Shown here piece by piece: positions 32,503 to 41,135 of a stretch of 64,000 bases of DNA (positions are counted from its first letter, which is position 1; the number at the start of each line of letters is the position of its first letter). A program made the position numbers and the translations under genes. Below the pieces are notes generated by a model. The model saw only the letters and a list, made by a program, of their open reading frames with translations, was not told where the DNA came from and did not search any database. The DNA comes from Haloterrigena sp. H1 (GTDB lineage: Archaea > Halobacteriota > Halobacteria > Halobacteriales > Natrialbaceae), in assembly GCF_005938085.1 (NCBI RefSeq), contig NZ_SMZK01000003.1:186001-250000 (forward strand). Reading direction: 5' to 3'.

Positions 32503-33423
32503 TTATCGGCCGACCCACTTCAGGACGAACAGCGTTCCCTCGAACAGCAGGATCATGGTGACGGCCACGAGGATCGGGGCCATCCCCGTCGGATCGAGCG
32601 TGAACATAAAGGACAGCCCCGCGAACGCCGCCCAGAAGTACAGGCGCTTCTGAGCCAGCCAGCGACGGGTCGTCACGCCCATCATGATCGCGAGCATGAT
32701 AAAGAGCGGAATCTGGAAAACGATGGCGAGAAAGCCCATCAGCGTGATGACCAGATTGAACGTCTCGCCGAGTGCGTAGGCAACGATCGCACTGTCCTCG
32801 GCGTAGTAGGTGAAATACTGAAAGAGGATCGGCAACACGAGGACGTACGAAAACAGCATGCCGACCGCCCCGAGCACGACGCTCGTCGGCACGGCCGCGA
32901 GGTAGTACTTGCGCTCGTTTGGATACAGTCCCGGCCGCATGAACAGGTAACACTCGTAGACGAACGCCGGCAGCGCGACCATGATCCCGAGCAGCGACGC
33001 GACCTTGATCCGGGTCAGCCACAGCTCGAGGGGCTGGTAGACGTGCGGTGGCGGCGCATTGCCGCCGGAGGGGAACACGGAAAACCAGACGAACTCGATG
33101 GCCTGCGAAGCCCACAGCAGACCGATCGCCGTCCCACCAGCGCCGAACAGCAACACGACCGCCAGCCGAAGCACCATCTCTTCGATGTGATCGGCCAGCG
33201 GCATCTCCTCGTCGTCCGGCGGCGTCGAGACCCCACCGATGTCATCGTCGGAGTCCGGATAGGTCGGCTCGGGAGACGGGTGATCGCCGACGACGCCCTC
33301 GCCGTCGGTCTCGAGAGGCGGCGCCGCGTCGGCGTCCTCGAGGGGTGGCTGGGGCTCATCGGAGCCGTCCCGTGACTCTGTGGAACCCTCGGGGTCGCGG
33401 TCGTCCACCGGCTCGTCCGACAT
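32503..33423 (-). CDS. tatC: twin-arginine translocase subunit TatC (TatCo type)
   Basis: A 306-residue TatC with a ~90-residue acidic N-terminal extension, then MPLADHIEEMVLRLAVVLLF (the conserved TatC N-terminal helix region), YQPLELWLTRIKVASLLGIM, PAFVYECYLFMRPGLYPNERK (the conserved FMRPGL box) and six predicted membrane segments. It recognises folded Tat substrates at the cytoplasmic membrane. Haloarchaea send most secreted proteins through Tat, and the window's DUF4397 protein has such a signal. It is divergent from the double-length tatCt gene 140 bp away. Confidence 0.93.
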   Translation of the reverse strand: MSDEPVDDRDPEGSTESRDGSDEPQPPLEDADAAPPLETDGEGVVGDHPSPEPTYPDSDDDIGGVSTPPDDEEMPLADHIEEMVLRLAVVLLFGAGGTAIGLLWASQAIEFVWFSVFPSGGNAPPPHVYQPLELWLTRIKVASLLGIMVALPAFVYECYLFMRPGLYPNERKYYLAAVPTSVVLGAVGMLFSYVLVLPILFQYFTYYAEDSAIVAYALGETFNLVITLMGFLAIVFQIPLFIMLAIMMGVTTRRWLAQKRLYFWAAFAGLSFMFTLDPTGMAPILVAVTMILLFEGTLFVLKWVGR

Positions 33424-33563
33424 CTACGGGTTAGTGATAGGCCACCGGTTATAGGCCTTTTTCTTACGGTGACCGCGAGAAGGTGAGAAGGTCGTTCGAT
33501 CAGGCCTCGAGCCCGCAGATCCACTCGAAAGGTTGATAACTGGATGTCAGTTACCCCAACCCA

Positions 33564-35924
33564 ATGAGTTCTGCCCTCGACGAGGATACCGCCCGCGCCA
33601 TCAACACCGGCCGGGAGACGGTCGGCACACTCCTCTCGAGCGCCCAGCAACACCTCCAGAAGGTGTTTATCGTGTTTCTCGTGGGCTTTATCGGCTCCTT
33701 CTATGCCCTTCGCATGGTCGTCTGGGACTTTCTCGAGGCGACTGCGACAAAGCAGATGAGCCAGACGGTCGCCGGCTCGACCGACATTATCACGCGGACG
33801 CCGTTCGAGGTGATCCTGTTACAGGCGAAAATCGGGATGATAACGGGAATCATCGTTGCCATTCCCGCATTGCTCTTTTTCTCCCGGGGCGCGATCCGTC
33901 GTCGTGGCTACCACAGCGTCGTGCCGATCTCGAAAGGCTACGTCGCCGGTTTCGTCGGGCTGTCACTGTCGCTGTTCGTCGGTGGGATCGTCTACGCCTA
34001 TAGCGTCTTCTTCCCCTTCGCGTTCGCGTTCCTCGCAAAGAACGCCGTCAGCGCCGGCATCAAACCGAGCTTCGGCATTACCGAGTTCACCGAGTTCATG
34101 GCGCTGTTGACGCTGTCGTTCGGGCTCGCCGCCCAGTTGCCGCTCGTGATGAGTATTCTAGCCTACACCGAGATCATTCCCTACGAGACGTTCCGCGACA
34201 GGTGGCGACACGCCTTCGTCCTCATCGCCGTCTTCGGGGCCGTGTTCTCCCCGCCGGACCCGTTCACACAGGTCATGTGGGCGATGCCGATGATCACCCT
34301 CTACGTCTTTAGTCTCGGTCTCTCGAAGGTCGTCTCCAACGTTCGCCGACGCGGGGCGGCGAACTCCGAGGGAACAGGGACCGACCACGTCAAGCGACGC
34401 CTCCTCCAGTTCGGCGGCGCTCTCGCTGCCATCGCGGCCGTCGTCGCCGCCGCCGTCAACCAGGGGGCGTTCGACTACCTCCACGCGTCGGTCTTCCCTG
34501 CCCTCCCCGATCTGATTCGGCCGACGGGACCGCTCGGCCTCGAGACGACGGCGAACACACACGGCCTCGCCGGCGACATTGCGGTCGGCGTGACCGTTGC
34601 CGCTGCCATCGGCTTCGTCGTCCTGCTTGGCTACACGATTCGCGTCCTCCGGGGGCCGGTCTATCCGCGCGAAGACGACATCCGACGCGCCGACACCCAC
34701 GAGGACGTCGACTTCGAGACGCTCGGGGCCGAGGACATCGCCGACATCCCGACGCCGGTCTTCCAGAATATGAGCGAAGACCAGGCGCTCGAGTATTCCC
34801 GGGAGGCGATGTACGACGATAACCGGGAGAAAGCCCAGGCCATCCTCGATCGGTTCGATTCGCTGGACGCCGGCGAGGGCGGTGACGCCACGGCCGCAGG
34901 CGACGCCGGTAGTGCCACAGCAGGCGGTGAAGGCGGCGGCAGCGGAGGCGATGGAGGCGGCGGAGGCGGCGGAGGTGGAAGCCTGCTTTCGAGTACCGCC
35001 GCGGGCATGCTTGATCCCTTCACCGAGGACGAGACGACCGAAGACGACATCGGCGGCTACGGCTACGATATTGCCTTCATCCTCAGCAGTCTCACCTCGA
35101 AGATGTTCTACATCGTCGGCTGGTTCATGCTCGTCGCGGGTGGGTCCTTCTTCTGGCTCTACTCGGGCGGGCTCCGGGACGTCTTCGTCCTGTTCCTCGA
35201 TCGGGTTCCCCAAGACGTCCTCGCGAAAGTCGCCGTCCGCAACGACGTCGATCCCAGTGGGATGACCCTCCAGCAACTCATCAACGAGATGGACATCGTC
35301 GTCGCGTTGCACCCGGTCGAGGTGCTCATCTTCGAGGTGAAAGTGAGCACGCTACTCGCTGCCGTCGCCGTGTTGCCGATGGTCCTGTACTTCGTCTGGC
35401 CGGCCGCCAAAGAACGCGGGCTGGTCTACGGCGACCGGCGGACGTTCGTCGTCTGGGGCGGCTCCCTGCTCGTCGGCTTCGCCGTCGGGACCTACCTCGG
35501 GTTCTTCTGGGTTGCGCCGACGATCATCTCGTATCTGGTCTCCGATGCGATCAGCAACGGGATGGTCATCTCCTACCGGATCAAGAACTTCTTCTGGCTC
35601 GTGATCTTCACGACCGTCGGCATCGGCTTCCTCCTGAACATCATCGTCACGATGGCGTTGTTCCACGTCGGCGGCATCGTCAGCTACCGCTCGATGCTCG
35701 AGCGCTGGCGGCCGATCGTCGTCGGTATCTTCGCTCTCGCTGCCTTCGCCAGCCCGAAGGGTGTACTCACGATGTTGCTGGTCGCCTTCCCGATCGCGCT
35801 CACGTACCTGCTCGGTCTCGCGGTCCTCTACGTGCTGACCGGCGGTGGCCGGCTGTTCGGCGGTGGCGGCGGATCGGCGGCCGACCCCGACGCCGAGGAA
35901 TCCGGAGCAGCGACCGCGGAGTGA
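33564..35924 (+). CDS. tatC: double TatC fusion protein (TatCt type)
   Basis: A 786-residue protein with two TatC domains in tandem. The first (~25-260) has FLVGFIGSFYALRMVVWDFL, then VILLQAKIGMITGIIVAIP. Two further hydrophobic segments lie at ~285-370. An acidic, Gly/Ala-rich linker (~430-475, with runs of glycine) connects to the second TatC domain (~495-755: LHPVEVLIFEVKVSTLLAAV; FFWLVIFTTVGIGFLLNIIV). This fourteen-span architecture is specific to haloarchaea. The pair with TatCo is conserved and essential in model species. Short alanine/glutamate tail. The poly-Gly linker is coded by a low-complexity GGC/GGA tract at 34920-34985. Confidence 0.93.
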   Translation: MSSALDEDTARAINTGRETVGTLLSSAQQHLQKVFIVFLVGFIGSFYALRMVVWDFLEATATKQMSQTVAGSTDIITRTPFEVILLQAKIGMITGIIVAIPALLFFSRGAIRRRGYHSVVPISKGYVAGFVGLSLSLFVGGIVYAYSVFFPFAFAFLAKNAVSAGIKPSFGITEFTEFMALLTLSFGLAAQLPLVMSILAYTEIIPYETFRDRWRHAFVLIAVFGAVFSPPDPFTQVMWAMPMITLYVFSLGLSKVVSNVRRRGAANSEGTGTDHVKRRLLQFGGALAAIAAVVAAAVNQGAFDYLHASVFPALPDLIRPTGPLGLETTANTHGLAGDIAVGVTVAAAIGFVVLLGYTIRVLRGPVYPREDDIRRADTHEDVDFETLGAEDIADIPTPVFQNMSEDQALEYSREAMYDDNREKAQAILDRFDSLDAGEGGDATAAGDAGSATAGGEGGGSGGDGGGGGGGGGSLLSSTAAGMLDPFTEDETTEDDIGGYGYDIAFILSSLTSKMFYIVGWFMLVAGGSFFWLYSGGLRDVFVLFLDRVPQDVLAKVAVRNDVDPSGMTLQQLINEMDIVVALHPVEVLIFEVKVSTLLAAVAVLPMVLYFVWPAAKERGLVYGDRRTFVVWGGSLLVGFAVGTYLGFFWVAPTIISYLVSDAISNGMVISYRIKNFFWLVIFTTVGIGFLLNIIVTMALFHVGGIVSYRSMLERWRPIVVGIFALAAFASPKGVLTMLLVAFPIALTYLLGLAVLYVLTGGGRLFGGGGGSAADPDAEESGAATAE

Positions 35925-36001
35925 CAGTGACGGCCGTGTGTTTCCGGTGACTGGCGACCAACTACCCTTAAGTTGGAACCGTGCGAACGAGTTGCTAACT
36001 G

Positions 36002-36178
36002 ATGCCCAAGATCAGCGTCGAAATCCCGCAGGAACTCCTCGACGACCTCGACGATCACGTCGGCGACGACGGAAAGTTCGTCAACCGTAGCGACGCGATT
36101 CGATCCTCGATTCGCAAGAACCTGGATATCTTAGACGAAATCGACGAGCGCCACGACCGCCTCGAGAACCAGGAGTAA
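36002..36178 (+). CDS. ribbon-helix-helix (CopG/MetJ-type) small DNA-binding protein
   Basis: A 58-residue protein. MPKISVEIPQELLDDLDDHV forms the ribbon strand and first helix, and KFVNRSDAIRSSIRKNLDIL the second helix with the NRSDAIR turn typical of RHH repressors, closing in a charged helix. It is too short to be obvious among longer frames but is clearly coding. A TATA-like CCTTAAGTT lies about 30 bases before the ATG. Its stop codon abuts the last base of the convergent rlmE. Confidence 0.82.
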   Translation: MPKISVEIPQELLDDLDDHVGDDGKFVNRSDAIRSSIRKNLDILDEIDERHDRLENQE

Positions 36179-36955
36179 CTAGTCGCGCTCGAGTCGCTGT
36201 GCGAACCCGAAGTTCGGTTTCATATCCTCGACGCGGACTGTGACCGTCTCGCCGACCTCGGCCCCCGAGATGAACAGCCGGTAGCCCTCGACCGATGCGA
36301 TACCGTCACCCTCGCTGCCGACGTCGACGATCTCGACCTCGAGTTCGTCGCCCGGTCGCACCGGTGCGGTGAGCCGCCCCTTGCCGATGAGGTAGATCTC
36401 GGAGGACTCGTCGCGGCTCGCTTTGGGAGAGGTCGCACGGACGTACTGGAACTCCTCCTCGACGTCGGCCCGGAAGTCGTCGACGTCCGGTCCTTCGAAG
36501 ACCTTCACGACGAAGTCGCCGCCGCTGTCGAGCAACTCGAGGGCGGTCTCGAAGGCCTGCCGGGCGAGATGGAGCGAGCGAGCCTGATCGAGCGAGTACT
36601 CGCCGGACATGTTTGGTGCCATGTCGGAGATGACCGCATCGACCGAGCCGCCGGCGGCGTCGATGACGCGGTCGCGTGTTTTCGCCTCGGTCATGTCCCC
36701 ACGCAGCGTCTCGACGTTGTCGTGCTCGTCGAAGTCCTTGATTCGCTGGAAGTCGACACCGATCACGTTCCCCTGTGGGCCGACCTCCTCGGCGGCGACC
36801 TCGAGCCAGCCGCCCGGTGCGGCACCCAGGTCGACGACTGTGTCGCCGCGGTCGAAGACGTGCTCGAGCTCGTCGAGTTGTTTGAGTTTGTAGGCCGCTC
36901 GCGAGCGGTAGCCTTCCTGTTTCGCTTTGTTGTAGTAGTGGTCTTTTCCTGCCAT
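36179..36955 (-). CDS. rlmE: 23S rRNA 2'-O-methyltransferase RlmE/FtsJ with TRAM domain
   Basis: A 258-residue protein. The FtsJ domain (1-~190) has the KDHYYNKAKQEGYRSRAAYKL start, SAM site VVDLGAAPGGWLEVAAEEV, VDAVISDMAPNMSG (catalytic Asp), GGDFVVKVFEGPDVD (Lys) and SSEIYLIGKGR (Glu). A C-terminal TRAM domain (195-250: GDELEVEIVDVGSEGDGIAS; GAEVGETVTVRVEDMKPNFG) adds RNA binding, as is usual for archaeal members. It methylates the ribose of a conserved uridine in the 23S A-loop. Confidence 0.94.
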   Translation of the reverse strand: MAGKDHYYNKAKQEGYRSRAAYKLKQLDELEHVFDRGDTVVDLGAAPGGWLEVAAEEVGPQGNVIGVDFQRIKDFDEHDNVETLRGDMTEAKTRDRVIDAAGGSVDAVISDMAPNMSGEYSLDQARSLHLARQAFETALELLDSGGDFVVKVFEGPDVDDFRADVEEEFQYVRATSPKASRDESSEIYLIGKGRLTAPVRPGDELEVEIVDVGSEGDGIASVEGYRLFISGAEVGETVTVRVEDMKPNFGFAQRLERD

Positions 36956-37214
36956 CGCGATATTACTCAGTTACCGCCAGTAGACGGTCGAGACGGATAG
37001 GTGACGCGACTTGCCGGGACGTGATCCGTAGGTGACGAGGAATCGGAGGTATCCCCCTCGAGGCGGAGCCAACTGCTGGTCACGTCGTCGCTATGAGAGC
37101 CGGTTAGCAGTCAGTGTCGACATCACCGCGACCGTCGTGCAGCGGAGTCGAGAAAGGGAGACAACCGACAGTCCGGGCCGGGGTCGATGCGAGCCCGCCC
37201 GCGCGTAAAGGGTG

Positions 37215-37225
37215 CCTTTTTATGG
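37215..37225 (+). promoter_or_regulatory. TATA box of the PCNA gene
   Basis: CCTTTTTATGG is centred ~29 bases before ATG 37249, fitting leaderless transcription of the sliding clamp gene. The rest of the 293-bp spacer (36956-37248) shows no convincing gene. Confidence 0.55.
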
Positions 37226-37248
37226 CAACCGTCCGTACGCCGAGCTAT

Positions 37249-37992
37249 ATGTTCAAGGCCATCGTGAGCGCCGAAACGCTCACCAGCGCGCTCGACTCAG
37301 TCAGCGTGCTGGTCGACGAGTGCAAGATCCACCTCGAGGCAGACGGCCTCGAAATCCGGGCCGTCGACCCCGCGAACGTCGGGATGGTCGACCTCTCGCT
37401 CGATTCGGCTGCGTTCGAGTCCTACGAAGCAGACGGCGGGCTGATCGGTGTCGACCTCTCGCGGCTGGAAGACATCGCCGGCATGGCCGACTCCGGCCAG
37501 CTCATCCAGCTCGAACTCGACGAGGAGACCCGCAAACTCCACATCCAGATCGACGGGCTCGAGTACACGCTCGCGCTCATTGACCCGGATTCGATCCGCC
37601 AGGAGCCCGACATTCCGGACCTCGACCTGCCCGCTGAGGTCGTCCTCGAAGGCAAAGACGTCAACCGCTCGGTGACCGCCGCGGACATGGTCTCGGATCA
37701 CATCGCGCTGGGCGTCGACGAGGGCGAGGAGTTCTTCTATGTGAATGCGGAGGGCGACACCGACGACGTTCACCTCGAGTTGACCCAGGAGGACCTGATC
37801 GACCTGCAGGTCGGCCCCGCTCACTCGCTGTTCTCGCTCGACTATCTCAAGGACATGAACAAGGCAATCCCGGGCGATACCGAGGTCACGCTCGACCTCG
37901 GCGAGGAGTTCCCCGTCAAGATCTACTTCGGCTTCGCGGAGGGACAGGGACAGGTCACCTACATGCTCGCGCCGCGCATCCAGAGCGACTAA
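37249..37992 (+). CDS. pcn: DNA polymerase sliding clamp (PCNA)
   Basis: A 247-residue PCNA, the standard archaeal length. It starts MFKAIVSAETLTSALDSVSV, then CKIHLEADGLEIRAVDPANV, a highly acidic surface, LEYTLALIDPDSIRQEPDIP (interdomain connector region) and the C-terminal KIYFGFAEGQGQVTYMLAPR. Start ATG 37249 is set by the conserved MFKAIV and the TATA spacing; the frame is open further upstream with no similarity. It forms a homotrimeric ring for replicative polymerases. Other replication/recombination genes (priL, hjc) are within 5 kb. Confidence 0.97.
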   Translation: MFKAIVSAETLTSALDSVSVLVDECKIHLEADGLEIRAVDPANVGMVDLSLDSAAFESYEADGGLIGVDLSRLEDIAGMADSGQLIQLELDEETRKLHIQIDGLEYTLALIDPDSIRQEPDIPDLDLPAEVVLEGKDVNRSVTAADMVSDHIALGVDEGEEFFYVNAEGDTDDVHLELTQEDLIDLQVGPAHSLFSLDYLKDMNKAIPGDTEVTLDLGEEFPVKIYFGFAEGQGQVTYMLAPRIQSD

Positions 37993-38089
37993 ACGGCCGT
38001 CGTCGACTGTTCTGCCGGCCTGCTCTGATACTTAAAACGTCGATATGGACAGGGGAGTGGCTACTCTGTGACGTCCCCTCCGGTGTGCT

Positions 38090-38401
38090 ATGCCCTCCCC
38101 GAACGATTCAGCAGACGAGCCGACAGAGGAGTACGTCACGGTGTTCGATCCGGCGGATGGCCGGCCAAGCGAAGCCGTCGTCACCGCGGTCGCCACACGA
38201 CTCGAGCGGGACCCGACCGAGCTGTCGCCGCTGTACGATGCCGTCGACCCGGGCGCGCTCAACGAGCTGGTCGAACACGCACACAGAAAAGCCACCGACA
38301 GTGTCCATCTGATCTGGTTTACCTACGAGGGATTCTCCGTCGGCGTCCGAAGCGACGGGAGAATCCAGATCGAAGACGCCACCACGGCCACGGCCAGTTG
38401 A
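38090..38401 (+). CDS. HalOD1 output-domain protein
   Basis: A 103-residue stand-alone halobacterial output domain 1. It has the features SEAVVTAVATRLERDPTELS, PLYDAVDPGALNELVEH, and a C-terminal IWFTYEGFSVGVRSDGRIQI sheet. HalOD1 is a haloarchaeal signal-output domain with unknown target, often found with PAS/receiver modules. Transcribed alone, converging on the hydrolase gene. Another copy is at 48847. Confidence 0.83.
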   Translation: MPSPNDSADEPTEEYVTVFDPADGRPSEAVVTAVATRLERDPTELSPLYDAVDPGALNELVEHAHRKATDSVHLIWFTYEGFSVGVRSDGRIQIEDATTATAS

Positions 38402-38440
38402 CCGGATCGTCTACACCGCCAGTTACCCTGCCTGCATCAC

Positions 38441-39310
38441 TTAGTCCTGCTCGTCGAGGAATTCCAACAGGTACTCGTTGACCAGCTCGTCGTTCTCGAT
38501 GAAGAAGAGATGCGAGCCGCCCTCGATCAGTTCCAGCTGACTATTGGGCAGTTTCTCCTCGAGCAGGCGCGCGTTCTCGACGGGGACGACGCGGTCGTCG
38601 GTTCCATGAAGGATCAGCGTCGGCACGCGGACCCGGCCCAGACGCTCGCTGACGTCGAAGCTCTGGACGGCGGCGGCCTGGGCCTCGCGAGCCGGATCAT
38701 CGGCATCCTGCTCGAGTCGCCACTCGATGATCTGATCCATCAAGTGGGGGTTCCGGTTGGTGAACCGCTCGGTGAACGCGGGACGCATGCGGTGACGGAT
38801 GAGCTGCCGCTCGTTTGCCCCGTCGGGCGTCTCGAACATGTGTGCCTGCGTTTCCTCGGGCACCGGTGCGGCGTCGGGCCCGCCGTGGGAGGTACAACAC
38901 AGCGTCAGCGACTTCGCACGGGTGTACTCGACGGCGTAGCGCTGGGCGATCATCCCGCCCATGCTCGCACCGACGAGGTGGGCGTTATAGATCCCCGCAT
39001 CGTCGAGGACGGCCTCGAGGTCAGCGGCAAGCCCACTCATCGAGTAGCCCGCCAGTTTGAGCAAGACGAGTCCGCGGAGCATCCCGGGCAGCCGCGGGAC
39101 GAGCGGCGGTAAGCCGACGTCGGAGCGGCCAGTCCCCCGGTTATCGGGCGCAATTACATTGTAGCGATCCGTGACGGCTTCGCGTTGCCACCGCCACATC
39201 CATCGCCCGAATCCCAGCCCCTGAACGAAGACGACGGGCGCGGTTCCGTCGCCGTCACTCTCGTCGCGCTCGTAGTAGATCGACACACCGTCTCTCGTCG
39301 CCTGTGGCAT
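38441..39310 (-). CDS. alpha/beta-hydrolase fold protein
   Basis: A 289-residue hydrolase. VVFVQGLGFGRWMWRWQ gives the oxyanion region, APDNRGTGRSD the post-strand turn, HLVGASMGGMIAQRYA the nucleophile elbow (G-x-S-x-G), LILHGTDDRVVPVEN the acid and IEGGSHLFFIENDE the catalytic histidine. Likely a carboxylesterase or lactonase; no specific substrate can be read. No signal peptide, so cytoplasmic. Confidence 0.85.
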   Translation of the reverse strand: MPQATRDGVSIYYERDESDGDGTAPVVFVQGLGFGRWMWRWQREAVTDRYNVIAPDNRGTGRSDVGLPPLVPRLPGMLRGLVLLKLAGYSMSGLAADLEAVLDDAGIYNAHLVGASMGGMIAQRYAVEYTRAKSLTLCCTSHGGPDAAPVPEETQAHMFETPDGANERQLIRHRMRPAFTERFTNRNPHLMDQIIEWRLEQDADDPAREAQAAAVQSFDVSERLGRVRVPTLILHGTDDRVVPVENARLLEEKLPNSQLELIEGGSHLFFIENDELVNEYLLEFLDEQD

Positions 39311-39422
39311 ACTCGCAGTGACGTGTCGAACGCTCTTGAAATCGATCCTCGAGCGCGGCGGTGATAAAACGTGATTACGATAATCAGCGCGTTTATCCCG
39401 CCGGAGTAATTTCGTTTTACCG

Positions 39423-40502
39423 ATGCAGCGACTCCACGCCCGGTACCCGTTTCTCGCGGCCGCTCGCGAGTCCGTCGCGACGGAAGCGGTCGATCTCGCG
39501 ACCGTCGTCGAGCAAGACCGGGCGGTCGTCGACCGCGCGCGCCAACGTGTAATTACCGCGCTCGAGGAGGGTGAAGTCGGCGAGCCACACCGCGATCCGC
39601 GCGTCGAGTTGCTCTCCTATCCCGTCGCGCGGGTACTCGTCTCGCTGGTCGGCGAGCGCGTGCTCGTCCGCAAGTACGCCCGCGGGGAGGCCGCGACGGC
39701 CTACGACCGCTTTACCGCCGACATGGCCGACACCACCGAACTGAAAAGTGTCGCGTCGACGGGGCTCGAACTCGCAGACCTCCTGACTGAATTCGACCTG
39801 CAGGACGACGTCCGCGAGGAACCGGGCGGCGACAGCTACCGCATCGACGTCGGGGCCTACCTGCCGCTTGCCGAAGACCTGTGGGAAGATCGGTGGCGGC
39901 TCGTCAACCGACCGCTGGAGAGGGGCGAGGTGCCCGTCGATGAAGACGAACTCCTCGCGCTGCTCCGAGAGGCGATCCGGGGCCGGATCGAAGACGGGCT
40001 GCCCTTCGAAGTTCCCGAGACGATTGCACGTGCGCTCGAGGACGACGTCGCCGACGTTCGTGAGGTCTTAGCAACGCTCGATCTCACGCAGGACATCGAC
40101 ACCGTCGTTCCCGACCTCTTCCCGCCGTGTATGAAGGCGTTGCTCGATCAGGTCCAGAAGGGCGAACACCTGCCACACCACTCCCGCTTTGCGATCACCG
40201 CTTTCCTGACGAGTATCGGCATGTCGACCGACGAAATCGTCGACCTCTATCGAGTCAACTCGTCGTTCGGCGAGGAGATGACGCGCTATCAGACCGATCA
40301 TATCCGCGGCGATAGCTCGCCGACGGAGTACTCGGCACCGGCCTGTGCGACGATGCAGTCCTACGGTGACTGCGTGAACAAAGACGACCTCTGCGAGCGG
40401 ATTCCACATCCGATGGCCTACTACGAAAAGCGACTCGAGGAAGCGGAGGACGACGACCTCGAGGACTGGCGGGAGGACGAGCAGTCGGCGAGCGGCGACT
40501 GA
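39423..40502 (+). CDS. priL: DNA primase large subunit
   Basis: A 359-residue PriL. The N-terminal helical part begins MQRLHARYPFLAAARESVA. The C-terminal iron-sulfur domain has the conserved LFPPCMKALLDQVQKGEHLP, HHSRFAITAFLTSIGMS and YSAPACATMQSYGDC...DDLCERIPHPMAYYEKRL, giving four cysteines (in PPCM, PACA, GDCV, DLCE) for the 4Fe-4S cluster. It pairs with PriS (not in the window) to make primers. Its stop TGA at 40500-40502 coincides with the tip of a type-2 hairpin element. Confidence 0.95.
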   Translation: MQRLHARYPFLAAARESVATEAVDLATVVEQDRAVVDRARQRVITALEEGEVGEPHRDPRVELLSYPVARVLVSLVGERVLVRKYARGEAATAYDRFTADMADTTELKSVASTGLELADLLTEFDLQDDVREEPGGDSYRIDVGAYLPLAEDLWEDRWRLVNRPLERGEVPVDEDELLALLREAIRGRIEDGLPFEVPETIARALEDDVADVREVLATLDLTQDIDTVVPDLFPPCMKALLDQVQKGEHLPHHSRFAITAFLTSIGMSTDEIVDLYRVNSSFGEEMTRYQTDHIRGDSSPTEYSAPACATMQSYGDCVNKDDLCERIPHPMAYYEKRLEEAEDDDLEDWREDEQSASGD

Positions 40503-40586
40503 GACGGTCTGCTGTCCCGAGTTACCGGTGCACCCGCAGCCAGGTCGCGGGTGCGCCCAAACTGACTGACAGTGGTCCGTCTGAGA
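40500..40586. repeat. type-2 hairpin element, copy d
   Basis: Left end TGAGACGGTCTGCTGT and right end, reverse-complemented, CTCAGACGGACCACTGTCAG. The centre is a hairpin with GGTGCACCCGC pairing with GCGGGTGCGCC. The terminal TGA is the stop codon of priL. Confidence 0.68.
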
Positions 40587-40681
40587 TGGCTCCCGTTGCT
40601 GGTGGTTCCGAGTGTTGTTTCGAGATCGGTGAGATAGTCACCGAGACGACCGAGAGAAATGAGCCAGCGCTAATGTAGCTC

Positions 40682-40936
40682 TCAGGCGCTGACGTCGCCA
40701 CCGTCGGACTCGAGGCTGTCGTCGGAATCGTCCAGCAGGTAGGCCAAGGCGACCCCGACTGCCGTCATCACCAGGATGAAGCCGACGATCACCCAGACGA
40801 GCATCCACCCGCCTTCGAGCGAGAGCGTGCTGTTTGCGGCGCCGTAGGACGATCCGATAGCGAACATCGCCGCCAGCATCAGTAAGACGGCACCGACGGA
40901 AACGACGATTTCGATGAGCGATTCACGTTCGACCAT
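40682..40936 (-). CDS. small two-span membrane protein (DUF7472-like)
   Basis: An 84-residue protein. MVERESLIEIVVSVGAVLLM begins the first hydrophobic helix, and GWMLVWVIVGFILVMTAVGV the second, with an acidic tail DDSDDSLESDGGDV. It resembles a common haloarchaeal small membrane protein family that starts with a short charged segment and IVVSVGAV. I therefore start it at ATG 40936 rather than at upstream in-frame codons, whose translation is not protein-like. Divergent from the SWIM gene with 199 bp between. Confidence 0.68.
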   Translation of the reverse strand: MVERESLIEIVVSVGAVLLMLAAMFAIGSSYGAANSTLSLEGGWMLVWVIVGFILVMTAVGVALAYLLDDSDDSLESDGGDVSA

Positions 40937-41085
40937 TGCCTGAGCGATTTCGCCGGCCCAGTCAAAAGCGCTTCGAAGGGGTTCTTGGACGGCGATCGGG
41001 CGATAATTCCCTGTGTTCTGTCGTCGGTCGCGTATAAACGACGGACATGGGCATGCAGGCATGGTGATTATGTCCGTCGGATTCC

Positions 41086-41091
41086 TATAAA
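41086..41091 (+). promoter_or_regulatory. TATA box of the SWIM gene
   Basis: TTCCTATAAACG centred near 41089 lies 47 bases before ATG 41136, predicting a short leader. A similar GTATAAACG stands 54 bp further upstream. Confidence 0.4.
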
Positions 41092-41135
41092 CGTCGAATA
41101 GCCAGCCGACTATCGCTTCCCGTTCCGACGCATCC

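Noticed and set aside
34920..34985. GGC/GGA tandem tract
   Set aside because: It encodes the poly-glycine linker between the two TatC domains.
36956..37248. Possible small RNA upstream of PCNA
   Set aside because: There is scattered dyad symmetry near 37095-37150, resembling an old repeat fragment, but no clear stem, promoter and terminator set.
40937..41135. N-terminal extension of the small membrane protein
   Set aside because: The frame is open to 41218, but the translation is cysteine/proline-rich and unlike the family. The start at 40936 fits better, leaving this as promoter DNA.
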